From the NCBI GenBank assembly GCA_032334235.1, contig JAVSGI010000005.1, positions 1,302,001-1,366,000 on the forward strand: DNA of 64,000 nucleotides, given 5' to 3'. A program made the translations under genes and the position numbers. The notes beneath the pieces are model-generated. The model did no database searches and was not told where the DNA came from. It saw only the letters and a list, made by a program, of their open reading frames with translations. The DNA comes from Paracoccaceae bacterium Fryx2. GTDB taxonomy: Bacteria; Pseudomonadota; Alphaproteobacteria; Rhodobacterales; Rhodobacteraceae. Of this stretch, positions 55,024 through 62,721 are shown piece by piece. The first letter of the stretch is position 1; each line of letters opens with the position of its first letter.

Positions 55024-55074
55024 AACGGGCAATTCTCCGAGAGTTTTGCCCTCCGGTAAACCCGGGGCGGTTCA

Positions 55075-55645
55075 CTTCGACTGCGGCGAGGATCTGCTCC
55101 TCGGTCGCGCCAGCTTCCAGACCGAGCAGTTCGGCCAGTCGTTGCATCAGGTTCATTGTCGGTTCCTGTTCGAAGTTGAGGGAGGTAAGGCCAATCAGGT
55201 TCGGGCGGTTCACGAGGCTCGCGTTGGCGATCCGCAGGATGTTCTTGGCCGCGTCATGGATGATGACGGGCGACAGGCCGCGGTACGCCCGGCCGGTGAC
55301 CAGCGCCGCGCCTTCGGCATTCCATTCGACGCGGCCCCAGATCCCGTCCTCGCGGGCCTGCATCTCGACGATCCAGCCCATGGCGTCGGCCCGCTCGCCG
55401 CGCGGTGCGGCAAGGAAGGTCGCGTGGTTGACGTCGATCTCGAGCCGGTCAGCCTGCGCGAAGCTCGCCGCGATGACCCCGGCAGCCTCGCCCAGGCGGT
55501 ACGGCCCGCGACTGTCGGCGGTGCGTACCAGGCCATCGGCCGGGGCGGGCAGCAGGTGGATCCAGTCCGGCGCCGACGTCACGTCGGCGGGCAGCGGGAT
55601 CGCAGCCATCAGGGCGGTGAAGGGGGCGGTGGGGCGTTTGTTCAT
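55075..55645 (-). pseudogene. Mu gp32-like head maturation protease, C-terminus lost
   Basis: The first 190 residues of a Mu I-type protease/scaffold: PDWIHLLPAPADGLVRTADS, the serine-protease-like GWIVEMQAREDGIWGRVEWN and YRGLSPVIIHDAAKNILRIA, up to the ATEEQILAAVEV segment. Full proteins are ~350 residues, the rest being the scaffold part. At 55074 the IS3 repeat begins and the frame ends within the IS. The ATG at 55645 (MNKRPTAPFTALMAAIPL) follows a terminator. Confidence 0.85.
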
Positions 55646-55673
55646 GCCGACAGAATCACCCGCCTGCCCCAAT

Positions 55674-55699
55674 AAAAAAACCCGCAACGGTGTGCGGGT
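55674..55699 (-). terminator. Rho-independent terminator upstream of the protease gene
   Basis: Read on the minus strand: ACCCGCA-caccgt-TGCGGGT followed by seven Ts. It separates the packaging/portal genes from the capsid/tail genes. The same 20-bp hairpin is repeated at 63417-63436. Confidence 0.88.
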
Positions 55700-55767
55700 G
55701 GCAGGGCCGGATCAGGGGATTTGCAGGAAAGGACGCGATTGCAGCCTGCCCCTCTCGGCCCTTGCGG

Positions 55768-56259
55768 TCAATCCCCGCCGGAGGCCGCGCGGTCGAGCCA
55801 TTCGCCGACGATGTCGATGATCCCGGTCCGGTCCGCGTCGGACAGCCCGAGGAACGGCCGCGCCGGGATGGTGCCCCAGGGGATAGAACCGCCACGCGCC
55901 GTCGTCCCGAAGGCACCCTTCGCCGCCCCGAACTGCATCACCGCCGCCTGGATCGCGCTCAAGCCGACCTCGACGAAGTCCGGGCCATAGTCATGCGCGA
56001 TGTTCGACGACATCGCCCCGGTCAGGTGCAGCACCTTGCCGTAGCTCCAGCGCCGCCGCTGGTAGCGCGCCACCGTCGCGGCCGATCGCGGCGCCCAGGT
56101 TGCGCCGTCGGGGGTCTGCTCCGATTCGAACCGCGCCTCTGTGGTTCCGACCAGGAAGTCGCCGATCTCGTTCATGACCGGCGACAGGTCGGCCAACAGC
56201 GCTTCCAGACCGGACAGCGCGGCGGTGACCGCCTCATCCTTGAGTTCGATGGTGATCAT
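55768..56259 (-). CDS. Mu gp31-like virion morphogenesis protein
   Basis: A 163-residue protein of the phage virion morphogenesis (Mu G/gp31, tail completion) family. It contains ALLADLSPVMNEIGDFLVGT, FESEQTPDGATWAPRSAATV and the C-terminal WGTIPARPFLGLSDADRTGI. The ATG at 56259 (MITIELKDEA) gives the usual length. It is the last gene before the terminator at 55674. Confidence 0.87.
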   Translation of the reverse strand: MITIELKDEAVTAALSGLEALLADLSPVMNEIGDFLVGTTEARFESEQTPDGATWAPRSAATVARYQRRRWSYGKVLHLTGAMSSNIAHDYGPDFVEVGLSAIQAAVMQFGAAKGAFGTTARGGSIPWGTIPARPFLGLSDADRTGIIDIVGEWLDRAASGGD

Positions 56260-56331
56260 GGCTATAACCTTCCTTGCTTCCGGGCGTCGCATCAGGCCGC
56301 CGCGCTCAAACCGCGGAACCGTTTCGGACGT

Positions 56332-57606
56332 TCAGGTGGGGGATCGCCCGGAGGCTCTGATCCACAGGCTCTGCAGCGCGATCTTCCTGCGCTTCGCTCC
56401 CCGGATTTCCATCGCCAGAACATAGGTGCGGTCGCCAATCGTCCTGGTGAAGCGAATGACCGGGTGCCCGACGTCGGACACCCCGGCATTCTCGATCAGA
56501 TCGTAATGGTTGATGATGTCCGGGATCAGTCCGAAGTCCGCTGCCGTCACCGCGATCTGGCCGCGCGCGGCCTCGACCGCCGGAGTTCCGTGGGTGCGGA
56601 TCGCGTGCCGAACGCCAGAGGGATCGATCGAGAAATCGAAACCCCGCACCTGTCGATCCATTTCCCGCGCCACCCAGTCTGCCAGGTCGCTCGTCGCCAG
56701 ACCAAGGGTGCGGCGCGGCTCGACGACCACAGGGCCGGGAATCGCGGCCCCGTTGCGTTCGCCCAGGATACGTTCGGCATATCTGCGCGTGGCTTCCCGC
56801 AAGGATGGCAACGACCGGAGCCCGCGTGCAAAATCGTCCGCGACTGCCTCCGGAACGGCCTGCATGTAGGCTGAGGCAAGTTCGAAAGGCCAGGCGACCG
56901 TCTTTGCCGTCATGGACTGCAGCGTGTCTGCCACGCTTGCCCCGGGCGCGTAGTCCCAGCCCTTGTCGATCCCCTGCGGCGCGCCGGTCTTGGCGTCCAG
57001 GTCCTGCCAGCCGTCGGGCAGGGCCTTGTCCGGATCGCCCCCGACCCGGCGGATGCCCGCCTCGCTGTTGGTGCCGCGAATGCGGCAGGTGCAGCCCCAG
57101 CCGTTCGGCGGCGCATGGGTCTGCCAGAACGGGTGGTCGGGCGCCAGCGCCACCCCGTCCCAGGCGAGATGCTGCAGGCGCGGCTCGCGCGCATTGCCGT
57201 GGCGGTAGACCCAGAACCGGAACTTGCCGTCGACCAGCTGCGCCATGCGGCCGGCGGCGTAGGAGGTCGCCATGTTGGTGCGCCAGATCACCCTGGTGCG
57301 CCACGCCTCGCCCTTCGCGGTGCCCTCGCCCGTCCAGCCGTGCCAGCCATGCTTTTCGACGATGGACCGGAAGTCCTTCCGGAAGGTTTCCAGCGTGGTG
57401 CCCTGGACGATCGACGACTCGACCGCCGCCGCGAGGTCGGCCAGCAGGTCGGCCTTGACCGCCCCGGCGACCATGAAGGCCCGGTCATGCTGTGCGTGGC
57501 GCAGATCATCCCAGCGCGAGGTCGGCACGAGGTTGCCCAGGCGCAGCCGGTACGCCGCGACCTGTTCGCCGAACGGCTTGCGGAAGCTCGCCGCCAGATC
57601 AGTCAC
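56332..57606 (-). CDS. MuF head morphogenesis protein with C-terminal nuclease-toxin-like (PBECR) domain
   Basis: A 424-residue minor head protein. The MuF domain (residues ~85-190) shows VIWRTNMATSYAAGRMAQL and DHPFWQTHAPPNGWGCTCRI. After a linker, the C-terminal ~120 residues (DFSIDPSGVRHAIRTHGTPA, GLIPDIINHYDLIENAG, RRKIALQSLWIRASG) match the phage Barnase/EndoU/ColicinE5/RelE-like nuclease domains found on MuF proteins. MuF proteins are packaged into the capsid and may be injected with DNA. GTG at 57606 overlaps the portal stop region; TTG at 57624 is an alternative. Confidence 0.82.
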   Translation of the reverse strand: MTDLAASFRKPFGEQVAAYRLRLGNLVPTSRWDDLRHAQHDRAFMVAGAVKADLLADLAAAVESSIVQGTTLETFRKDFRSIVEKHGWHGWTGEGTAKGEAWRTRVIWRTNMATSYAAGRMAQLVDGKFRFWVYRHGNAREPRLQHLAWDGVALAPDHPFWQTHAPPNGWGCTCRIRGTNSEAGIRRVGGDPDKALPDGWQDLDAKTGAPQGIDKGWDYAPGASVADTLQSMTAKTVAWPFELASAYMQAVPEAVADDFARGLRSLPSLREATRRYAERILGERNGAAIPGPVVVEPRRTLGLATSDLADWVAREMDRQVRGFDFSIDPSGVRHAIRTHGTPAVEAARGQIAVTAADFGLIPDIINHYDLIENAGVSDVGHPVIRFTRTIGDRTYVLAMEIRGAKRRKIALQSLWIRASGRSPT

Positions 57607-59239
57607 CCTCGGCCACCACCGCAACCCGGCCGGCCAGGTCGGCCGCCGTCAGCCCCTCCGCCAGTACCGCCGCCAACCCGCCCGACTCGACCTCCGGGAA
57701 CCCCGCCAGCAGCATCGCTCGGAACTCTTCCAGCGACCCGGCGGCCGCCAGCATCGCCTCGATCCGGCCGAGCATCGCAGCCATCGCCGGAGCGGCCTCG
57801 GCCTCCATCCGGGCGGCAAGTTCGTCCTCCGGATCAGACCCCCGATTTTTGCCCGCCAGAGGGCCTTCAGCCTGGAGGGCCACGCTGGTACCCGGAAGGG
57901 CCTCACCCCGTTTAATTTTGGCTGAAACCCCTTTAATTTTCGAAGTCCGCCCCGAGGGGTCGGTCGGCGGTGCAACCGGCGGCGCCGGAGGCGTCGAAAC
58001 GCCCAGGACGTCGCCGTCATCCTCGGGTTCGGCCAGGCCGAATCGGTCCCGCGTCTTCTTCGCCGAGATCCGCATCCCGAGCGGCACGAGCACCTGGACG
58101 GCTGCCGCGAGGGCGGTCAGGTCCTCGGCCTCCGGGCGGGCGATCTTCAGCCGGGGATACCGCTCCTGCGGCCCGTATTCCAGGTCGATCCACGGGCGCA
58201 CCAGGTCGCGGTTGAGGATGGCCGAGAGGGCGCGGGCATCGGCGCGCTCGATGTCCTCCTGCACCTGGCGATGCTCCTTGCCGCTGCCAAGGCCGCCGGT
58301 AACTGCATCGGTCGTTGCGGTCTGGCCCAGCACCGCCTTGGAAACCTGCTGGTCGAGCCAGTCGCAGCGCTGCTTGTAGAGGTCCGAAGTGCCCGAAACG
58401 TTGCCGGTCTCGATGAACTCGATCATCATCGACTCGGGGATGATCGCGGCGCAGTCGCCCGCGATGTTGGCCACGGCCCGGAACAGCGTCTCCTTGTCGG
58501 CCTCGGTGGCGTTGGCACCCCATTTGCCCACCCGCAGCGGCTGGCCATAGGTCTGCGTGAAGATTGCCCAGTCGCGCTGGGTGTAGGCCTTGAACATCCA
58601 CGCCCAGGCGGCGGCCCGGGCGAGGCCGGACCGCAGGGCAAGGCCAGACTTGGCCGGAATCGTCGCATAGATGAACTTGAAGGCGGGAAGCGGCAGCTCC
58701 TGGCCATGCTCGCCCAGCATCAGGGGAGTCGCGAGATCGTGGCGGGCAAAGCGGAACCAGCGCGGGTCCCGCCATTCCAGCCGGGTCGGGCGCCACTGGC
58801 CGCTGGAGCTGTCCCACAGGATCTCGGTGCAGCTGTAGCCCTTGCCGATGCAGTCGAGGATGTTGAACAACTCCTCGGCCAGCTCGTCCCGGTTCAGCCA
58901 GTCCCGGACCATGTCGGCCTGCTCGACATCGCGCGGATCATCCGAGGCGGCCTCGACCGAAATCTCGATCTGGCTCACCGACCGGCGGCGGGTGCCCAGC
59001 ACCCCGAGATAGTGCAGGTCCCGCTCCTCGATCGTCTCGGCCAGCTCGAGATAGCGCACCGGGTCACCCGCGTCGGCATCGCGCAGGATATTCGCGAGGC
59101 GCACGGGGTTCAGCCCGTCGGCCGGATAGCCGGTGATCGGCGTCCGCACGCCGCCCATCGTCGCAGCGGCGGTTTCGGACTTCAACTCGGCACGGCGGAC
59201 CGGATTGCCGCGGCTGTCCAGCAGGACGGGGGATTTCAT
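57599..59239 (-). CDS. Portal protein, DUF935 (Mu gp29-like)
   Basis: A 546-residue portal of the DUF935 family. It has GLNPVRLANILRDADAGDPV, the LAETIEERDLHYLGVLGTRR block and YSCTEILWDSSSGQWRPTRL. The middle contains SKAVLGQTATTDAVTGGLGS. The last ~110 residues, after the Pro-rich PPAPPVAPPTDP linker, are helical. ATG at 59239 overlaps the terminase stop. It forms the vertex through which DNA is packaged. Confidence 0.92.
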   Translation of the reverse strand: MKSPVLLDSRGNPVRRAELKSETAAATMGGVRTPITGYPADGLNPVRLANILRDADAGDPVRYLELAETIEERDLHYLGVLGTRRRSVSQIEISVEAASDDPRDVEQADMVRDWLNRDELAEELFNILDCIGKGYSCTEILWDSSSGQWRPTRLEWRDPRWFRFARHDLATPLMLGEHGQELPLPAFKFIYATIPAKSGLALRSGLARAAAWAWMFKAYTQRDWAIFTQTYGQPLRVGKWGANATEADKETLFRAVANIAGDCAAIIPESMMIEFIETGNVSGTSDLYKQRCDWLDQQVSKAVLGQTATTDAVTGGLGSGKEHRQVQEDIERADARALSAILNRDLVRPWIDLEYGPQERYPRLKIARPEAEDLTALAAAVQVLVPLGMRISAKKTRDRFGLAEPEDDGDVLGVSTPPAPPVAPPTDPSGRTSKIKGVSAKIKRGEALPGTSVALQAEGPLAGKNRGSDPEDELAARMEAEAAPAMAAMLGRIEAMLAAAGSLEEFRAMLLAGFPEVESGGLAAVLAEGLTAADLAGRVAVVAEGD

Positions 59240-60678
59240 CAGAGGCCTCCTCGCATGCCCGCGCCGAGCGGGGCCTTCCACCAGGCGCGCTGTTCATCAT
59301 CGTCTGCAAACGCCGTCATCCGCCCGGCCACGGCCGGGGCAAGCACCACGGGCCGGTAGCCGTAGACCTGCTCGCCCAGTTCGGCCGCGCTGGCGGCCAG
59401 GGCCGCAGCCCAGAAGCGGTCGGCGTGGCCGTCGGTCTCGCCGTCGGCAACCAGGCGGCGCTGGCCGGTCACGCCGACCTGGGACTTGATCGCATGCAGG
59501 TCCGCCCGCAGCGCCGGATCGCCCGCCGGGATCCGCTTCTTGCGGTCCTGGAAGCGCTCCTTCAGCACCGTGGCCATCCCGAGCTTGGTGGCCCCGGTGA
59601 ACAGCACGCCCTCGACGCGGCTGGAGCCGTGGCGGCGTTTGGCATCCTCGACCGGCTTTTCGCCCATGCCGGTCTGGTCGATCTGGCAGCGCACCACCCG
59701 GAAGTCGCGGAACACCTCGTCCAGCAGGGCATCCTGCTCGGCAAAGCTGATCCGGCGGCGGGCGATCACCTTGCGCGTCCACAGCACGTCGCCGACCAGC
59801 TCGTCGACCCAGATCACGAAGAGGTCATTCCGCGCCGCGATGTCAACGCCGACAAAGCACGGCCCGCCGGCGTAGTGTTCCGGCTTGCCCGCCGCGTCGC
59901 TCTCGCAGGACGAGATCAGGTCGTAATCCAGCCATGCGCTGGCCTCGTCGAGCCATTTCAGCTCGTATTCCTGCGCCCAGGCATCCTCGTCCGCCATGCC
60001 GCGCCGGAGCATGTCGATGTCGCGGTCAAGGCCCTGCGCCACAGCCTCATAAATATCGACGTGGTGGCGCGACCAGACAGAACCCTCGGCGGTCATCAGC
60101 TCGTAGAACTTGTTGCCCTTGCCGTTCGGGGTCGAGATCACCCGCAGCTTCTGCTTGCCCTTCGAGATCACCGGGAACAGCGCCGCCCAGATTTCCCGGG
60201 ACTTGGCGTGGAAGGCGAACTCGTCCAGGATCACGTTTGCCGAGAAGCCGCGGGCGGTGTCGGGGTTGGCGGGCAGCGCCGTGATCCGGCTGCCGTTCGG
60301 GAACGCGACCTCCATCGCCTTGTAGACCGCGTCCGGCCCCTTCTCCTGGGGGGCGCGGAACTCGGTCTCTTCAAAGCGGGGCTCACCGCCTTTCAAAACG
60401 GTGTTATAGACCTCGTAAAACGCCCGGGTGAACGGCTTGATCACCTCGGTCATCATCTCGGCCGCCTGTCGCTCGCCGCGGGAGAGGATCACCCAGCGCG
60501 CGCGCCGGTCCTCGGCCCAGCCGCGAAAGCAGTCGTCGGCGCATTCGCCCCCGGTCGAGAAGGTCTTGCCGGTCTGGCGCGCGAACATGCCGATCTTGAA
60601 CCGGCTCTCATCGGCGATCCAGGCGCGCTGGTAGGGCAGGAAGTTGATGACCGGGGCGATGGGGTTGAGGGCGCTCAT
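59239..60678 (-). CDS. Terminase large subunit (Mu gp28-like)
   Basis: The 479-residue packaging motor: Walker A at residues 33-39 (ARQTGKT), Walker B at 149-153 (VILDE) and the coupling block VISTPNGKGNKFYELM. The RNase-H-like nuclease has a first aspartate at 279 (FVGVDIAARNDLF). It cuts host DNA next to the integrated phage genome and packages by headful. It overlaps the GapR-like gene upstream and the portal gene downstream. Confidence 0.93.
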   Translation of the reverse strand: MSALNPIAPVINFLPYQRAWIADESRFKIGMFARQTGKTFSTGGECADDCFRGWAEDRRARWVILSRGERQAAEMMTEVIKPFTRAFYEVYNTVLKGGEPRFEETEFRAPQEKGPDAVYKAMEVAFPNGSRITALPANPDTARGFSANVILDEFAFHAKSREIWAALFPVISKGKQKLRVISTPNGKGNKFYELMTAEGSVWSRHHVDIYEAVAQGLDRDIDMLRRGMADEDAWAQEYELKWLDEASAWLDYDLISSCESDAAGKPEHYAGGPCFVGVDIAARNDLFVIWVDELVGDVLWTRKVIARRRISFAEQDALLDEVFRDFRVVRCQIDQTGMGEKPVEDAKRRHGSSRVEGVLFTGATKLGMATVLKERFQDRKKRIPAGDPALRADLHAIKSQVGVTGQRRLVADGETDGHADRFWAAALAASAAELGEQVYGYRPVVLAPAVAGRMTAFADDDEQRAWWKAPLGAGMRGGL

Positions 60679-60929
60679 GCCATCCCCAGCGCGGCCTTGT
60701 AGAGTTCGAGGAGCGACTCCTCCTCGGCGAGGTCGTCGGGCTTGCGCTTGCGCAGGGCGATGATTTTTCGCATGACCTTGGTGTCATAGCCACGGCCCTT
60801 GGCCTCGGCGAAGAGCTCCTTCTCCTGCTCACCAAGGCTCTTCTTCTCGGCTTCAAGCTGCTCGGCCCGCTCGACGAAGTGGCGCAACTCGTCGGCTGTG
60901 ACGGCGTAGGAATCGGATACATCTGTCAT
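60675..60929 (-). CDS. GapR-like DNA-binding protein (DUF2312)
   Basis: An 84-residue helical protein (ELRHFVERAEQLEAEKKSLG; AEAKGRGYDTKVMRKIIALR) with the full pattern of the DUF2312/GapR family. GapR proteins of alphaproteobacteria form clamps on overtwisted DNA and support topoisomerases during replication. It lies between the small and large terminase genes, overlapping both by four bases (ATGA), so it is made together with the packaging machinery. Confidence 0.85.
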   Translation of the reverse strand: MTDVSDSYAVTADELRHFVERAEQLEAEKKSLGEQEKELFAEAKGRGYDTKVMRKIIALRKRKPDDLAEEESLLELYKAALGMA

Positions 60930-61468
60930 TGTGCAAACCCCATGATGCGGCGCGCCTTGGCGGCGGCATCGGCATCGATGTCACCGGCGGCGACGGCGGC
61001 GTCGAGCTTCGCGCCCTGAGCCTTGCGCTCGGCTGCGGCCATCTGTTCGCGGATGCCGGCCGAGGACATGACGTCCTTCATCATCTTCCCGAGGAAGTGC
61101 AGCTCCTTCGGGTCGATCTCGTCCGCCTCGCGGGTCATCTGCGCCTGCATCACCTTGAAGGCCAGCGCCGTGATCATCTGGAACAGCACGTTGTGGCGCT
61201 TGGCCTCGTCGCCGATCCCGGCCTCGGTCATCCATTCGGTCGCCCAGGCGGAGGCCGATTCCTGCACCTTCACGAATTCGGCGTATTCAGCGCCGAACGC
61301 ATGCAGGGCGGATTTCTGGATGCGCAGTTCGAGACCCGCCGTTTCCAGCTTCCAGTTCAGCGCCTCGGCCAGGGCCTCATATCCGGCAAAGCCCTTGGCG
61401 CGCAGTTCATCCTCGAGCCATTTCTTCAGCTCGACCGGCAACAGGTCGACCTTGCGCGGCGATGGCAT
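60926..61468 (-). CDS. Terminase small subunit-like, DUF3486 (Mu gp27)
   Basis: A 180-residue helical protein (SPRKVDLLPVELKKWLEDEL; MITALAFKVMQAQMTREADE; PKELHFLGKMMKDVMSSAGI) of the DUF3486 family, whose members recognise the phage end for packaging. The ATG at 61468 (MPSPRKVDL) directly follows the gp26 stop region; an upstream in-frame extension to 61555 is discarded as it would overlap gp26. Confidence 0.88.
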   Translation of the reverse strand: MPSPRKVDLLPVELKKWLEDELRAKGFAGYEALAEALNWKLETAGLELRIQKSALHAFGAEYAEFVKVQESASAWATEWMTEAGIGDEAKRHNVLFQMITALAFKVMQAQMTREADEIDPKELHFLGKMMKDVMSSAGIREQMAAAERKAQGAKLDAAVAAGDIDADAAAKARRIMGFAQ

Positions 61469-61469
61469 C

Positions 61470-61772
61470 TCAGGCCCTCGGCTTCGGGCGCTGGATGTCG
61501 GGATGCACCGACAGGCCCTGCGCGATCTCGACCCCGCCCACCGTGGCGGTGGCAACGATGAACTCGGCGCGGGGATCGCACGCCACCAGGCCCTGCTCGC
61601 GCAGCCAGACCAGCTCCGTGGTCACCTGGGCTCGGGTCGAGGTGATGCCCAGCTTGTGCAGCACGTCCAGCACGATGGACGCGTTCGAGGTGTAGCCCGC
61701 GCTGTCGGCCAGGAAGCGCAGGATCGCCAGACGGCGATGCTGGCGCAGGGTGGTTTCGCCATAGTCGCTCAT
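61470..61772 (-). CDS. Mu gp26-like winged-helix protein
   Basis: A 100-residue protein (TTLRQHRRLAILRFLADSAG; TSTRAQVTTELVWLREQGLV) of the VpaChn25-type phage family with a winged-helix fold resembling ArsR proteins. It is constant between gp25 and gp27 in Mu-like phages. Probably a DNA-binding helper; its exact role is unknown. Confidence 0.83.
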   Translation of the reverse strand: MSDYGETTLRQHRRLAILRFLADSAGYTSNASIVLDVLHKLGITSTRAQVTTELVWLREQGLVACDPRAEFIVATATVGGVEIAQGLSVHPDIQRPKPRA

Positions 61773-62134
61773 CGTGAGGATCCCCCAAGCAGGTGTACTT
61801 CATGACGGCCGACAATCGATTCCAGCCGCTCCATGATCCCGCGATCGCCCGACATCTCCGCGCGCATGGCCTTGATCTCGCCCTTGATGCCTTCCAGGGC
61901 GAGGGACACCGAGTGCATGTCGGTGGCGGAAGGCATCGTGCGATGCGACTGTTCCATGCTGCCGATCCGGTTGCCGTGATCGACCAGCACCTTCGCCTGG
62001 TCCTCGAGGCGGCGCGCGTTGGCCCGGCTGCCCGATGCCAGCAGGTTCCAGATCGTCAGCGCGAAGGTCAGCAACTGCGACAGCGCAATGACCCAGACCA
62101 CGGCCGGAGAAATGTTCAGGATCTGCCCGTCCAT
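61769..62134 (-). CDS. DUF2730 membrane-anchored protein (Mu gp25-like)
   Basis: A 121-residue protein with one N-terminal helix (AVVWVIALSQLLTFALTIW) and a long coiled-coil (ARRLEDQAKVLVDHGNRIGS to GIMERLESIVGRHEVHLL). DUF2730 proteins lie between lysis and packaging genes in Mu-like phages; a spanin-like or assembly role has been suggested by position only. Confidence 0.82.
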   Translation of the reverse strand: MDGQILNISPAVVWVIALSQLLTFALTIWNLLASGSRANARRLEDQAKVLVDHGNRIGSMEQSHRTMPSATDMHSVSLALEGIKGEIKAMRAEMSGDRGIMERLESIVGRHEVHLLGGSSR

Positions 62135-62718
62135 CAGCCGTCCTCACCCGGAGCCTGCACGGCAGGCGCGGACAGTTTGGCCCAGCCATCGCCCGCTGTC
62201 AGGAAGCAGGCCTGCCCGCCAGGCTTTACCGAAAGCGCCGTCCAGGTCGTTCCGTCAGGATTGGCAACCACCTCCATCAGCTCGCCGGTCGCAGCGAGCC
62301 CGCTCCAGACCGGCACCTCGCCATGCGCGATGTAGAGCCCGGCCAGCAGGTCGGCATATCCCGCGCAGAGCGGTTCCGCCCGCGCCCGGCCCGCGCCCAA
62401 CACAAGCCCGACCGCGAGCACCGCCGCCAGCACGGGCAGGAAGGTTGCGGGAACGCTGAGGCCGAGGCGGTAGTTCGGGGCGCGGCGCTCGACCCAGGCC
62501 CAGAGGCCGAAAGCCAGCGGGGCCACCTGCTGCCAGGCGCTGATGACGCGGTCGCCGGTGGTCAGCACCTCCTCGGGGGTGGAGCCTGCGCCGATCTGGC
62601 CCAGCACGGCAAAGAGGTCGATGCCCGCAAGGTTCAGCATGACCGCAGCGAAGAGCAGCAGCTGCGCGTAGAAGCTGCGCGCCTGCCAGACGGGAAGGAC
62701 GGGAAGGGTAAGGTTCAT
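62134..62718 (-). CDS. Holin-like membrane protein with periplasmic C-terminal domain
   Basis: A 194-residue protein with about three hydrophobic segments (AQLLLFAAVMLNLAGIDLFA; WQQVAPLAFGLWAW; TFLPVLAAVLAVGLVLGAG). An Ala-rich junction (GRARAEPLCAG) leads to a ~75-residue soluble domain with two cysteines (EPLCAGYADLL, GGQACFLTAGDGW). The layout fits a holin-type protein carrying an extra exported domain; position directly after the endolysin gene supports a lysis role. Confidence 0.7.
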   Translation of the reverse strand: MNLTLPVLPVWQARSFYAQLLLFAAVMLNLAGIDLFAVLGQIGAGSTPEEVLTTGDRVISAWQQVAPLAFGLWAWVERRAPNYRLGLSVPATFLPVLAAVLAVGLVLGAGRARAEPLCAGYADLLAGLYIAHGEVPVWSGLAATGELMEVVANPDGTTWTALSVKPGGQACFLTAGDGWAKLSAPAVQAPGEDG

Positions 62719-62721
62719 GGG

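Larger units (their letters stand above)
51146..55074 (-). mobile_element. IS3-family insertion sequence carrying a nested IS21
   Basis: The ends are matching inverted repeats: TGAACCGCCCCGGGTTTACC-GGAGGG at 51146 and its complement ending GGGGCGGTTCA at 55074. Without the inserted IS21 and its target duplication the element is 1336 bp, a normal IS3 size, with orfA and orfB on the minus strand. The flanking bases (CAC left, CTT right) show no target duplication. The left flank lies inside gp36 and the right flank inside the gp32 protease gene, so phage DNA between them is gone. Confidence 0.92.

Noticed and set aside
51140-55080. A target-site duplication for the IS3 element.
   Set aside because: Flanks CAC and CTT do not match at any length of 3-5 bp, and the flanks lie in two different phage genes.
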